This document shows positions 1 to 7,515 of a stretch of 11,192 nt of DNA, one piece after another. A model generated the notes under the pieces. It did no database searches and had not been told where the DNA came from. It worked only from the letters and a program-made list of their open reading frames with translations. Position 1 is the first letter of the stretch. The number at the start of each line of letters is the position of its first letter. Location of the stretch: the NCBI GenBank assembly GCA_002296285.1, contig DBHX01000059.1, positions 1 to 11,192 of the forward strand, in the 5' to 3' direction. Position numbers and translations under genes: made by a program. Source of the DNA: a bacterium UBP8_UBA817. GTDB lineage: Bacteria > Margulisbacteria > Marinamargulisbacteria > UBA817.

Positions 1-81
1 ATTGGCATCGATGGCACTGGTTCCAGCAGCAATTTCTTCCGCATCCGTGAACCCATCCCCGTCGCTATCCATGGTGGCTGT
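1..81 (-). repeat. Shortened thrombospondin type-3-like linker 4
   Basis: After module 4 the linker is only TATMDSDGDGFTDAEE followed by IAAGTSAIDAN. About 36 residues present in linkers 1-3 (the NADxFPL ... GNNADTDDDN part) are missing. This fits an in-frame deletion between DSDGDG-type repeats. The AIDAN end predicts a fifth module just outside the left edge. Confidence 0.7.
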
Positions 82-3000
82 TAACCCCCACTTCTTGGCG
101 AGATAATAATTAATTTGGCCAAAGGCATTGTTAGATAATGCTTCATTAAATACCATAACCTCTGCAATTTCTCCCTGGAATTCATACTGGCCAGATGTGT
201 GACGTTCTTGCCCCAATGTAATGTTATTGTTATTGGTTAAACCCCAATTAGTTAAGGTTGCGCTATGAATTTCATTCCCAGAATTAAATAAGTGCTGTGA
301 TGGACCGGTTCCATCCGCTTTATGGGTGAGAATATGAAATTCATTTAATGGTAGGGTTGCCGTGGTCGACATGTTTTGCACAGATTCACGGTGCATGATA
401 TTTATTTGTGATTGCCCTACACACATTGTAAATCCTTGAGCCTCATGATTGTGGCCGCGTGTTGTAAACAAACAGCTATGCAAGTTATCTGCCCCGACAT
501 GTTGTTTAAACAGGACGATCACGGTTCGGTTATTGCCATTCAAATCACCAAATCCACCAGTGATGCCTGTACTCATGTAATCAGAACTACTGTGTTGCGT
601 CCCTGAAAATTTAATGGTTTTGAAGTTCCCATTATTAAATAAGATGGGTTGATGCACACTGTTTATTTGGTTTACATTATGACCATTCCCACTTAAATCA
701 AGCCATCGATCGATGGCTTGATTATCGGTTAAGCCAGCATTATCTTGGCCATTAATATTGCTGGCATCCAACCATAATTTCAAATTCGACTCCACGCTAT
801 CCAATCCTGAGGCGGATTCAATTTCCGCATCCACCGTATCGGAGAAATCGGGTACGGGTATGCTATTGGCATCGATGGCACTGGTTCCAGCAGCGTCTTC
901 CTCCGTATCCGTGAACCCATCATTATCGTCATCGGTATCTGCATTATTTCCTATCCCATCTCCATCTGTATCTATAGTTTCAGTGGCATTCAATGGAAAC
1001 ACATCTGCATTATCTTTTACGCCATCCCCGTCACTATCGACACTGGCGGTTAATCCCCACTTTTTTGATAAATAATAATTGATTTTTATCATATTACTAT
1101 CTGATAACTCATCATAAAATATCAACACTTCCGATAAATGAGCATCTGTTCGATGCGTACTCCTGTTGCGTCCGTCTGCCCCTATTGTTGTTTTTGATGT
1201 TGGATGAAAACTATACCCACTATGAATATTTGGATCAATATGACTATTACTCAATACACTCTCTCCATCTGCATAAATATTCCCAGCATTTGCATTCGCC
1301 CTTACTGTCACGATATGTAATCCGGACTCACTTCCTGGATTAAAATATTTCCAACCTTTAATGAAGTAACCGGAATTTGTACTAGTATTATTTTGGTTAT
1401 CCATTAACCAAAAATTATGACCTTCCCCTGCTGTATAAGCATGAAACAAACTATCCCAACCACTTACACTTTGTTTATCGTAAACAAAAAACATTGTTAC
1501 TTTGGACTCTGTATAACCCGTTAACTGTAATTCTAAATAACTATTATCTAAATCTACGGCAGATTTATTGGTGCTAGCTCCATACTGATTCTTTTTTAAT
1601 TTAGGAATACTGCCACCCGTATTATTATACGCATGTGACCCAGAACCACTCAAATCCACCCACGTCGAAATCGCTGCACCATCCGAAATACCGGAATTGT
1701 CTTGACCATTAATATTGCTGGCATCCAGCCATAATTTCAAATTCGACTCCACGCTATCCAATCCTGAGGCGGATTCAATTTCCGCATCCACCGTATCGGA
1801 GAAATCGGGTACGGGTATGCTATTGGCATCGATGGCACTGGTTCCAGCAGCGTCTTCCTCCGCATCCGTGAACCCATCATTATCGTCATCTGTATCTGCA
1901 TTATTTCCTATGCCATCACCATCTGTGTCTACAGTTTCAGTTGCATTTAATGGAAATGCATCTGCATTGTCTTTTACGCCATCCCCATCACTATCGACAC
2001 TGGCGGTTAATCCCCACTTGGCAGCGAGGTAATATCTAATCTTAATTTTATCCTCTTTAGCTAACGCTTTATCAAAAATCAGTATCTCTGCATAATCAGC
2101 ATCAACATTTCTGTTACTGTAAGGATAAGCGCTTCCAAGCTTAAAATCTGATATTGGCGCTTGATCCGCACGATAGGTTCTGTTGCTGTCATTCGAAAGA
2201 TCATGACTATCAATACAACCATAACTATCTATATTATTTTCCTGGTCAACATATCCATTAATATAATAGCTGATGTCTATAGGAGTCCCACTACCATCTT
2301 CCCCATAACTCAGATCTATAATGTTTGCGTTATGGTCATTAGCAAATGAATTATTGTTATTGACATATCCATAATAATAATTTGGGGACTTTGGACTACA
2401 CGCGTGACCCCTTATCCTCCAGCTGTAATTAGGTGATAGAAATTTATAATAGCCGGTCATACCGCTCGTAGAGAAAGTTTCTTGATAAACTGGTGCGAAA
2501 ACTTTGGCCCTCTGATTTAGAACTATAAAGACAGTTTTATTATTTACAGATGTTATATTACTAGCCTGCAAATATATTGGTGTAAAACTTTGACTGTTTC
2601 CTGGTGGAAACGTTATACTATTTAGATTATTTAATGATTGTGTCTGAAGAGTAAAATGTGGTTGCTTAGCATCAACTGATTGACTTAGGTGATTTTGATT
2701 TCCACTCAAATCCTTCCATTCACTAATTGACTGGCCATCCGAAATTCCGGCATTGTCTCGTCCATTAATATTCGAGGCATCCAACCATAGTGCTAAATTC
2801 GACTCCACGCTATTTAGCCCTAAGGCTGCATCTATCTCGGCATCCACCGTATCCGAGAAATCGGGCACCGGTATGCTATTGGCATCGATGGCACTGGTTC
2901 CTGCGGCATTTTCTTCCGCATCCGTGAACCCATCGCCATCATCATCATTGTCTGCATTATTACCTGTGCCATCACTATCGGTATCTACTGTCTCAGTTGG

Positions 3001-4050
3001 GTCTAACGGAAAAACATCAACGTTATCGTTAACACCATCGCCATCACTATCTACCGTTTCTTGTAACCCCCACTTTTTGGCGAGATAATAATTGATTGCT
3101 ATTCGTTCCTCTGGTTCTAATTTTGTATCAAACACCATCAACTCAGCTATTTCTCCATGAAACCCCCGATGCCAAAAAGATTTATGTATAGATGGAAAGC
3201 CTATCTTTAAATGTTTTTCATGTCTTGAATTCGGATCACCAAAACTAAAATTAAAATTATTTCTTACACCTAATTCGCTATAGTGACCGTTTATATCTAA
3301 ATAGACTTTGGGTGTCGAATCATAACTTGACACTATCATAATGTTCTTTGTTATTAATGTTTGTGCATCATCTGAATTATGAATATACGTATCACCCGTT
3401 CTTAACCTAACATTTTGGCGACTACGACCTATAAAGTGGCCCATACTAACTCCAAGGATCTCCCCATAAGAATCCTCTGTAAAATTTTTTTCGATAAGTC
3501 TCTCTTCGGCATCATAAGGTAATTGATGGTCAGCGTGATGATCACTAAACACAACAACAACTGTTCTATCCTCATTTGGCTGAATATCAATACCGTTTTC
3601 AAGTATTAAATAATTAGCTGTTGCATTATGAGAAAATTGTGATCCTGCAGGATTCGCTTTTGCCACAGCTGTTTGATCATTAAATATTACGGAAGATCGT
3701 TCACCTCCAAAAGATCTTGAAGATAAATTGAAAGCAGGCTGATGCTCTCTAACTGATTGCTTCATATGATTCTCCTGACCACTTAAATCCTTCCACTCTG
3801 AAATCCCAGCATCATTAGCCATACTGGAATTGTCTTGACCATTAATATTCGAGGCATCCAACCATAACTTTAAATTTGCCTCCACGCTATTTAGCCCTGA
3901 AGCTGCCTCTATCTCGGCATCCACCGTATCCGAAAAATCAGGCACAGTGGTTGATAGCGCATCCAACGACATGGCCCCCCAACATAACACCCCACAAAGG
4001 AGCACGCCAGTTGCCCTTAACTTTGTTTGCAATAGATGAACACCCCTCAA
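1..4050 (-). CDS. Giant secreted LamG / thrombospondin type-3 repeat protein (3' end outside window)
   Basis: The reading frame is open without a stop from 4050 to position 1 (1350 codons) and continues beyond the left edge. The likely start is TTG at 4050, 8 nt after GGGAGG (4064-4059). TTG at 4032, 10 nt after AGGGG, is the alternative, and ATG 3972 would lose the signal peptide. The N-terminus (MRGVHLLQTKLRATGVLL..., then a Cys/Gly/Leu-rich core ending near SLDA) looks like a Sec signal peptide. The rest is four tandem modules of about 320-360 residues. Each has a conserved linker (PDFSDTVDAEIE), a LamG/concanavalin-like domain opening LWLDASNINGQDN and closing EIAE-x-MVF ... NYYLAKKWGL, and an Asp-rich DSDGDG / DTDGDG / DDDNDGFTDAEE stretch typical of Ca-binding thrombospondin type-3 repeats. 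Such proteins are usually extracellular adhesins or glycan binders; the ligand cannot be read from sequence. No catalytic domain or sorting signal is visible in the part present. Confidence 0.9.
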   Translation of the reverse strand, partial: MRGVHLLQTKLRATGVLLCGVLCWGAMSLDALSTTVPDFSDTVDAEIEAASGLNSVEANLKLWLDASNINGQDNSSMANDAGISEWKDLSGQENHMKQSVREHQPAFNLSSRSFGGERSSVIFNDQTAVAKANPAGSQFSHNATANYLILENGIDIQPNEDRTVVVVFSDHHADHQLPYDAEERLIEKNFTEDSYGEILGVSMGHFIGRSRQNVRLRTGDTYIHNSDDAQTLITKNIMIVSSYDSTPKVYLDINGHYSELGVRNNFNFSFGDPNSRHEKHLKIGFPSIHKSFWHRGFHGEIAELMVFDTKLEPEERIAINYYLAKKWGLQETVDSDGDGVNDNVDVFPLDPTETVDTDSDGTGNNADNDDDGDGFTDAEENAAGTSAIDANSIPVPDFSDTVDAEIDAALGLNSVESNLALWLDASNINGRDNAGISDGQSISEWKDLSGNQNHLSQSVDAKQPHFTLQTQSLNNLNSITFPPGNSQSFTPIYLQASNITSVNNKTVFIVLNQRAKVFAPVYQETFSTSGMTGYYKFLSPNYSWRIRGHACSPKSPNYYYGYVNNNNSFANDHNANIIDLSYGEDGSGTPIDISYYINGYVDQENNIDSYGCIDSHDLSNDSNRTYRADQAPISDFKLGSAYPYSNRNVDADYAEILIFDKALAKEDKIKIRYYLAAKWGLTASVDSDGDGVKDNADAFPLNATETVDTDGDGIGNNADTDDDNDGFTDAEEDAAGTSAIDANSIPVPDFSDTVDAEIESASGLDSVESNLKLWLDASNINGQDNSGISDGAAISTWVDLSGSGSHAYNNTGGSIPKLKKNQYGASTNKSAVDLDNSYLELQLTGYTESKVTMFFVYDKQSVSGWDSLFHAYTAGEGHNFWLMDNQNNTSTNSGYFIKGWKYFNPGSESGLHIVTVRANANAGNIYADGESVLSNSHIDPNIHSGYSFHPTSKTTIGADGRNRSTHRTDAHLSEVLIFYDELSDSNMIKINYYLSKKWGLTASVDSDGDGVKDNADVFPLNATETIDTDGDGIGNNADTDDDNDGFTDTEEDAAGTSAIDANSIPVPDFSDTVDAEIESASGLDSVESNLKLWLDASNINGQDNAGLTDNQAIDRWLDLSGNGHNVNQINSVHQPILFNNGNFKTIKFSGTQHSSSDYMSTGITGGFGDLNGNNRTVIVLFKQHVGADNLHSCLFTTRGHNHEAQGFTMCVGQSQINIMHRESVQNMSTTATLPLNEFHILTHKADGTGPSQHLFNSGNEIHSATLTNWGLTNNNNITLGQERHTSGQYEFQGEIAEVMVFNEALSNNAFGQINYYLAKKWGLTATMDSDGDGFTDAEEIAAGTSAIDAN
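82..783 (-). repeat. LamG-like module 4 (about 234 residues)
   Basis: The fourth LamG-type domain opens LKLWLDASNINGQDNAGLTD and IDRWLDLSGNGHN and closes GEIAEVMVFNEALSNN ... INYYLAKKWGL. Its upstream linker is almost identical in DNA to that of module 3, but the core is unrelated in sequence to the other modules. Confidence 0.8.
861..1050 (-). repeat. Thrombospondin type-3-like Ca-binding linker 3
   Basis: It reads TASVDSDGDGVKDNADVF, then DTDGDGIGNNADTDDDNDG and FTDTEEDAAGTSAIDANS. It joins module 3 to module 4 and matches linker 2 closely in DNA as well as protein. Confidence 0.8.
1051..1740 (-). repeat. LamG-like module 3 (about 230 residues)
   Basis: The third LamG-type domain opens LKLWLDASNINGQDNSGISD and ISTWVDLSGSGSH and closes LSEVLIFYDELSDSN ... 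NYYLSKKWGL. The interior contains strands typical of a jelly roll (for example LHIVTVRANANAGNIYADGE). It is shorter than modules 1 and 2 by 30-40 residues. Confidence 0.8.
1818..2007 (-). repeat. Thrombospondin type-3-like Ca-binding linker 2
   Basis: It reads TASVDSDGDGVKDNADAF, then DTDGDGIGNNADTDDDNDG and FTDAEEDAAGTSAIDANS. It is nearly identical at the protein level to linker 3, with only a few substitutions. Confidence 0.8.
2008..2796 (-). repeat. LamG-like module 2 (about 263 residues)
   Basis: The second LamG-type domain opens LALWLDASNINGRDN and SISEWKDLSGNQNH and closes YAEILIFDKAL ... IRYYLAAKWGL. Its interior is rich in Asn, Ser and Tyr (for example SPNYYYGYVNNNN) and shares little with the other modules. 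It has two Cys residues in the core (CSPKSP and GCIDSH), which could form a disulfide outside the cell. Confidence 0.8.
2878..3063 (-). repeat. Thrombospondin type-3-like Ca-binding linker 1
   Basis: It follows module 1 and reads DSDGDGVNDNVDVFPLD, then DTDSDGTGNNADNDDDGDG and FTDAEENAAGTSAIDAN. The alternating Asp ladder (DxDxDG) with the D-V/A-FPL spacer is the usual signature of bacterial TSP3-like repeats, which are stabilised by Ca2+ between large extracellular domains. Confidence 0.8.
3064..3873 (-). repeat. LamG-like module 1 (about 270 residues)
   Basis: This is the first LamG/concanavalin-type domain of the giant protein. It begins LKLWLDASNINGQDN, has the internal ISEWKDLSGQENH motif, and ends IAELMVFDTK ... 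INYYLAKKWGL. The opening and closing motifs recur in all four modules, while the roughly 200 residues between them are poorly conserved. It carries an extra SSMAND insertion before AGISEW that modules 2-4 lack. Confidence 0.8.
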
Positions 4051-4181
4051 AACAATGGCCTCCCACGCACATGTTTTTTGTACTGTTTTTTTTCAACCCT
4101 CACCTTCGCCGGCATCGGCGGATTGAGCGTATTTTTAATAACTAGGATTGCGCAACAAAACATTAAAGAGATCATTGTCAT
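4047..4181 (-). CDS. Small membrane-like ORF coupled to the giant adhesin gene (44 aa)
   Basis: The ATG at 4181 is preceded by a strong ribosome-binding site AAAGGAG (4198-4192) at a spacing of 10 nt. The product begins MTMISLMFCCAILVI, a short hydrophobic segment, and continues as a very basic tail (KVRVEKKQYKKHVRGRPLF). The TGA stop (4049-4047) overlaps the TTG start of the giant gene (4050-4048) as TTGA, the arrangement expected for translational coupling. The ORF includes an A8 tract (plus-strand T at 4086-4093). No family was recognised. It may be a real small protein, a leader peptide that sets translation of the giant, or the true N-terminus of the giant if one A is missing or the ribosome shifts -1 here. 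Confidence 0.5.
   Translation of the reverse strand: MTMISLMFCCAILVIKNTLNPPMPAKVRVEKKQYKKHVRGRPLF
4059..4064 (-). promoter_or_regulatory. Ribosome-binding site GGGAGG of the giant adhesin gene
   Basis: GGGAGG ends 8 nt before TTG 4050 and lies inside the 44-aa ORF, so ribosomes finishing that ORF would uncover it. It decides the choice of TTG 4050 over the downstream ATG 3972. Confidence 0.5.
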
Positions 4182-4183
4182 AA

Positions 4184-4330
4184 TTAACGAGCTCCTTTAA
4201 CCATTTGATGTAATCGTAACGTTTTCATATCAATGGTTATGTTATCGATAAAAGGTTGCAACCATTGAGTGATTTTTTTTTGTTGCGTTAAATCACGGCT
4301 TGAAAAGGTTGGTTGTTTTTTTTTAAACAT
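4184..4330 (-). CDS. Small basic hypothetical protein (48 aa) between fibre and giant adhesin
   Basis: This ORF runs from ATG 4330 to TAA at 4186-4184. It starts MFKKKQPTFSSRDLTQQKK and continues with an amphipathic, probably helical part (ITQWLQPFIDNITID, then MKTLRLHQMVKGAR). It starts 28 nt after the stop of the fibre gene and ends 2 nt before the ATG of the next small ORF, whose ribosome-binding site lies inside its last codons. A G7 tract (plus-strand C at 4344-4350) lies upstream; it is 13 nt from the ATG but 7 nt from an in-frame TTG two codons earlier (4336). Two A9 tracts fall in the coding sequence (4316-4324 and 4273-4281). No homologue was recognised, and the case rests on spacing and context. 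Confidence 0.45.
   Translation of the reverse strand: MFKKKQPTFSSRDLTQQKKITQWLQPFIDNITIDMKTLRLHQMVKGAR
4192..4198 (-). promoter_or_regulatory. Ribosome-binding site AAAGGAG of the 44-aa small ORF
   Basis: A near-consensus Shine-Dalgarno sequence lies 10 nt before ATG 4181, within the last codons of the upstream 48-aa ORF. It is the best such site between the fibre and giant genes and argues that the small ORF is translated. Confidence 0.6.
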
Positions 4331-4358
4331 ATGCAAAACTTGTCCCCCCCTTTCATTG

Positions 4359-7337
4359 TTATTGTAAGCTAATCAATGTTAATACCATGTTATCTTTGCG
4401 GCATGGTGACATTGCCTTACCCAATATCGCTCCTTGAGAATTACCGCCATCGGCTTTCATGGCATGGCCTGGCTTTGATGCCGTTGTAAGTAAATCACCA
4501 ACACCAATGGTGCCATTTTCATTGGTGCATTTCACCCAAACACGACCCGTTAATGCAATGGGATACTCACCATCTGCCAGTGTCCCTGTTTGAGTCATGA
4601 TTAAACCGGCTTTAATCCCATTTCCTCCACTCACTACACCGGCCACTTTGGTATCGTTGGCTTCATTCGTAACAATCAATTTACCAATATTATTGGGATC
4701 AATACTCACCACCGTACCTGGCTCAACCTTTTCAGAAGCCACAATGTGAAATCCCTCGGCCAAGTCCGAACCGCCAGATATGTAAATGGCACCATCCACT
4801 TGGGCATCGCCATCCACATGCAATTTCACCTCGGCATTGGTGGTCGGCGTTCCATCACCTAAAAATAATTGATCGGCCTTAACTAGGCCAGAACTCTCGA
4901 CATGCATCAGTTCGACCCAATTTCCTGCATGACTAAAGTACGCCTTCCCTGTGCTGTGCACATGGGCAAACATCCCATGATTAACCGTTGCGCTCGGCAA
5001 ATCACTTATATTTTGATAAACGTTATTAAAGAGAATTTTATTGGCTGTTATATCACCGTCAACATGCAATGCCGTTGCCGGTGTCGTCGTTCCAATCCCC
5101 AGTCGACCATTGGCTGAATCAAACACGAATGAACTGGTGTATTTAATGACATTGGGGTCATCCCAATAAGCCATTGGATGAATGGTATCAATCACCCCAC
5201 TGTGCTCACCCACAATGGCATACCCATCTTGCATCTTTATATTCACTTGATCGGAACCGGCGCCTGTACGCCCAATCACCAGCTCCTGATTTGTGGCATC
5301 GTAAGATAATGAAGCACGATTTCCATCGGCCCCAAAATAGACATTTCCTGTCGACAAATAAATGTTTCGCCAGGAATTCGTTGCACTTCCCAAATCATAC
5401 GACGGACCATTCAGTAGCCCTGGCACCAGGTGCCCTAAGATGTCAATTTCTTCATCCGTGCTCGATGCCGTAATTTGAGACAGTGAAAAACTGGTACTTG
5501 CGGTTTTATTGACCCACTTTTGATCGGTGGCATCATACTCTAGAATTTGACCATCGCTCAGGTTGGTCAATGACACATCCGTAAGACTAGACACTTTTGA
5601 TTTTGGATCTTGGTTGACCCATTGACCATTGCTATACACCATTACCTGGCCATTGACCGCATTGGTAATGGTAATGTCATTCATTTCCCCAACACTGATC
5701 TCAGCATTTCGCCATTTATCATTGCTATATACCAAAAACTTCTTGGATGGACTTGCCCCTTGGCCGGCCCAATCCAATTCAATATCGCCGATTAACCCTG
5801 TATTGCCAGGACTTCCAATCGTTAATGCACTGTTTCGCCACTTTTGGGTATCTAAATCATAATACACAATTTGTTTATCCGCCTCATTCACAATGTTCGT
5901 ATCCGTTAAATCTTTCATCGTTGTCAATATATTTAATTCTTTTGCAACCCATTCGGTTCCATCATGATACATGTATTTATAGGATGGGCTTGCAATATTA
6001 AACCCATTCAACTCGTTGATATCACTGATTTTATTGGCTTCTACATTCCACCCCAAGGCATCGCCTTTCCACACCAACGCACTGCCAACGGTTTTATTAC
6101 TTGTATCCACATCCGAAAGTGCATCCAACTTAAAATCTCTGTATTCAAAATTTGATCCAGAGGCTTTCGACACAATAACTTTTTCGTTTCCAAAATTAGA
6201 ATCTATTATATCGGATAAACCTTTTAAAGTGATTGGTTTTGAATCCCACTTTGATGTTGAACCATTGAAATATAAGAACCTTTGATCTGAAGTATCTATT
6301 GTAGGGTTAACATCGATTAATGAACTTAAATTCATTGCCGCCCCTTTCCATTTGGACAACCCTTCGTCATATTGTAAAAATTGCCCACCTTGAACACTGC
6401 TTGTATCAATATCTTTTAAATAGTTGATCCCGATTTCCACCAGCTTGTATCGTCCGCCAGCATCTGTTGGATCATATTTAAAAATATTATTCACAGGAGT
6501 GTTATCATAATCAACTCTTACGTCTGTTAATTTCTCTAACCGATTGGTTGATGGCATCCATACGTCATTTTCACCATCCCAGGTTAATACCTCACCGGGA
6601 TCAGGATTACCTGAACTGGGATGAAACGCCCCATTGGGTGCATCCACATCCGGTGAATACATCAATACCGCACCCGTTGGCATAACAGACCCGGCGCGCA
6701 CCGCCGAAGTTAGGGTTTTCCCCAAAATTCGCTTCACTGTCATATTTTCAAATGATCCAGAAATTTCGTTCACATCATTCGATGGGATCTCTATCACAGA
6801 CAATTGATCAGGGACCCACTCGCCCGTGGTGTTTGAATAAACCATAATGCTATTTGCTGATGGTTCAATATCGCTGATGGCCACGCCCTTTAATGCACTC
6901 GTGTTGCCCGCTTCATGCGCATAATCCGAACTGGCACTTTTAATTGCATAGGGCTGACTCACCAATTCAACCAGCGCTAGTTTATCTTCGCCATTTTCCG
7001 TAATGACAAATCCAACTTTTAGGTTTTCGTTTTCAAAAAGCGACTCGTTAAGGACCATGGAGTCACCATTTGAATTCGTCCCTGTTCCAACCAGTGTTGC
7101 TTCGATTAGTCCATTTTGAAACCACACCCCAACGGGCTTCTGCCAAACAAACTCAGACGTGCTGGTATATAGCCCAATTTGGATGTTTTCTGTTGAGGTG
7201 CTATTAATGAGTGTGCCATCACTATAGCTTAATACAGCAGAAACATTGAGTTTCATGGGTACCGTGGTGTCTGCCATCAGTCCAATTGAGCTCAATGTGA
7301 GTATTATAATTCCAAATAATAGTCGCTTTAATTTCAA
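4359..7337 (-). CDS. Secreted tail-fibre-like repeat protein with C-terminal knob/chaperone-type domain
   Basis: The 992-aa product starts at TTG 7337, 10 nt after AGGGGG. The in-frame ATG at 7400 has no ribosome-binding site and would put 21 residues ahead of a clear signal peptide (MKLKRLLFGIIILTLSSIGL, cleavage near MAD). Residues 24-140 form a beta-sandwich-like domain ending QPYAIKSASSDYA, the "PYA" end common to exported bacterial fibre proteins. Residues 152-612 hold about eleven repeats of about 33 residues on the pattern L-x-D-[VI]...DGQ-x-[LV]-x-Y...KW-x-N, like phage tail-fibre shafts. LGIGTTTPATALHVDG (around 746-761) and a second HVDGD (around 840) are typical fibre stem motifs. 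The last 138 residues (GGSDLAEGF, VAGVVSGGNG, ALTGRVWVK, GDLLTTASKPGHAMK, ending LISLQ) form a domain found at the ends of many bacterial fibre-like proteins and somewhat like the G2-type intramolecular chaperone. A role in surface attachment is inferred. Confidence 0.85.
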   Translation of the reverse strand: MKLKRLLFGIIILTLSSIGLMADTTVPMKLNVSAVLSYSDGTLINSTSTENIQIGLYTSTSEFVWQKPVGVWFQNGLIEATLVGTGTNSNGDSMVLNESLFENENLKVGFVITENGEDKLALVELVSQPYAIKSASSDYAHEAGNTSALKGVAISDIEPSANSIMVYSNTTGEWVPDQLSVIEIPSNDVNEISGSFENMTVKRILGKTLTSAVRAGSVMPTGAVLMYSPDVDAPNGAFHPSSGNPDPGEVLTWDGENDVWMPSTNRLEKLTDVRVDYDNTPVNNIFKYDPTDAGGRYKLVEIGINYLKDIDTSSVQGGQFLQYDEGLSKWKGAAMNLSSLIDVNPTIDTSDQRFLYFNGSTSKWDSKPITLKGLSDIIDSNFGNEKVIVSKASGSNFEYRDFKLDALSDVDTSNKTVGSALVWKGDALGWNVEANKISDINELNGFNIASPSYKYMYHDGTEWVAKELNILTTMKDLTDTNIVNEADKQIVYYDLDTQKWRNSALTIGSPGNTGLIGDIELDWAGQGASPSKKFLVYSNDKWRNAEISVGEMNDITITNAVNGQVMVYSNGQWVNQDPKSKVSSLTDVSLTNLSDGQILEYDATDQKWVNKTASTSFSLSQITASSTDEEIDILGHLVPGLLNGPSYDLGSATNSWRNIYLSTGNVYFGADGNRASLSYDATNQELVIGRTGAGSDQVNIKMQDGYAIVGEHSGVIDTIHPMAYWDDPNVIKYTSSFVFDSANGRLGIGTTTPATALHVDGDITANKILFNNVYQNISDLPSATVNHGMFAHVHSTGKAYFSHAGNWVELMHVESSGLVKADQLFLGDGTPTTNAEVKLHVDGDAQVDGAIYISGGSDLAEGFHIVASEKVEPGTVVSIDPNNIGKLIVTNEANDTKVAGVVSGGNGIKAGLIMTQTGTLADGEYPIALTGRVWVKCTNENGTIGVGDLLTTASKPGHAMKADGGNSQGAILGKAMSPCRKDNMVLTLISLQ
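5438..6881 (-). repeat. About eleven tandem 33-residue tail-fibre-type repeats
   Basis: Within the fibre gene, units such as LTDVSLTNLSDGQILEYD, MNDITITNAVNGQVMVYS, LTDTNIVNEADKQIVYYD and LKDIDTSSVQGGQFLQYD recur at steps of about 30-35 residues. Each is followed by a [KG]-x-W-x-[NV] motif. Sequence identity between units is low, so these are old repeats conserved for structure rather than recent duplications. The boundaries given are approximate. Confidence 0.7.
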
Positions 7338-7402
7338 AGCTTTTTTTCCCCCTATAGTATCATTAATTATTTGTACCCAGTTGTGATCGAATAAAAACAT
7401 CG

Positions 7403-7432
7403 ATTATCTGTAATATATTTAACTAAAATCAA
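7403..7432 (-). promoter_or_regulatory. Candidate sigma-70-type promoter of the fibre operon
   Basis: On the minus strand TTGATT (7432-7427) is separated by 18 nt from GATAAT (7408-7403). Transcription would start near 7396, downstream of the rejected ATG at 7400 and about 60 nt before TTG 7337, which agrees with the TTG start. The -35 match is 4 of 6 and the -10 match is 5 of 6. Confidence 0.35.
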
Positions 7433-7515
7433 CTAAACACCCCATTTTCAGCTTGTCTGAATGAGAACTAAGCTGTTTTTGAGGATCCATTAAATTGCAT
7501 TGATTTTTTTAATGT

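Noticed and set aside
758..3088. Three similar plus-strand ORFs of about 105 codons, Ser/Pro-rich, at 758, 1715 and 2753
   Set aside because: They are antisense shadows of the repeated linkers of the giant minus-strand gene; their similarity comes from the linker repeat, and they have no ribosome-binding sites.
4902..6285. Several plus-strand ORFs of 60-100 codons opposite the fibre gene
   Set aside because: They overlap a clear 992-aa secreted protein on the other strand, have no recognisable domains and no start signals.
7398..7400. ATG 7400 as start of the fibre gene
   Set aside because: It has no Shine-Dalgarno sequence, would add 21 residues before the signal peptide and lies within or before the likely transcription start. 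TTG 7337 has AGGGGG 10 nt upstream.
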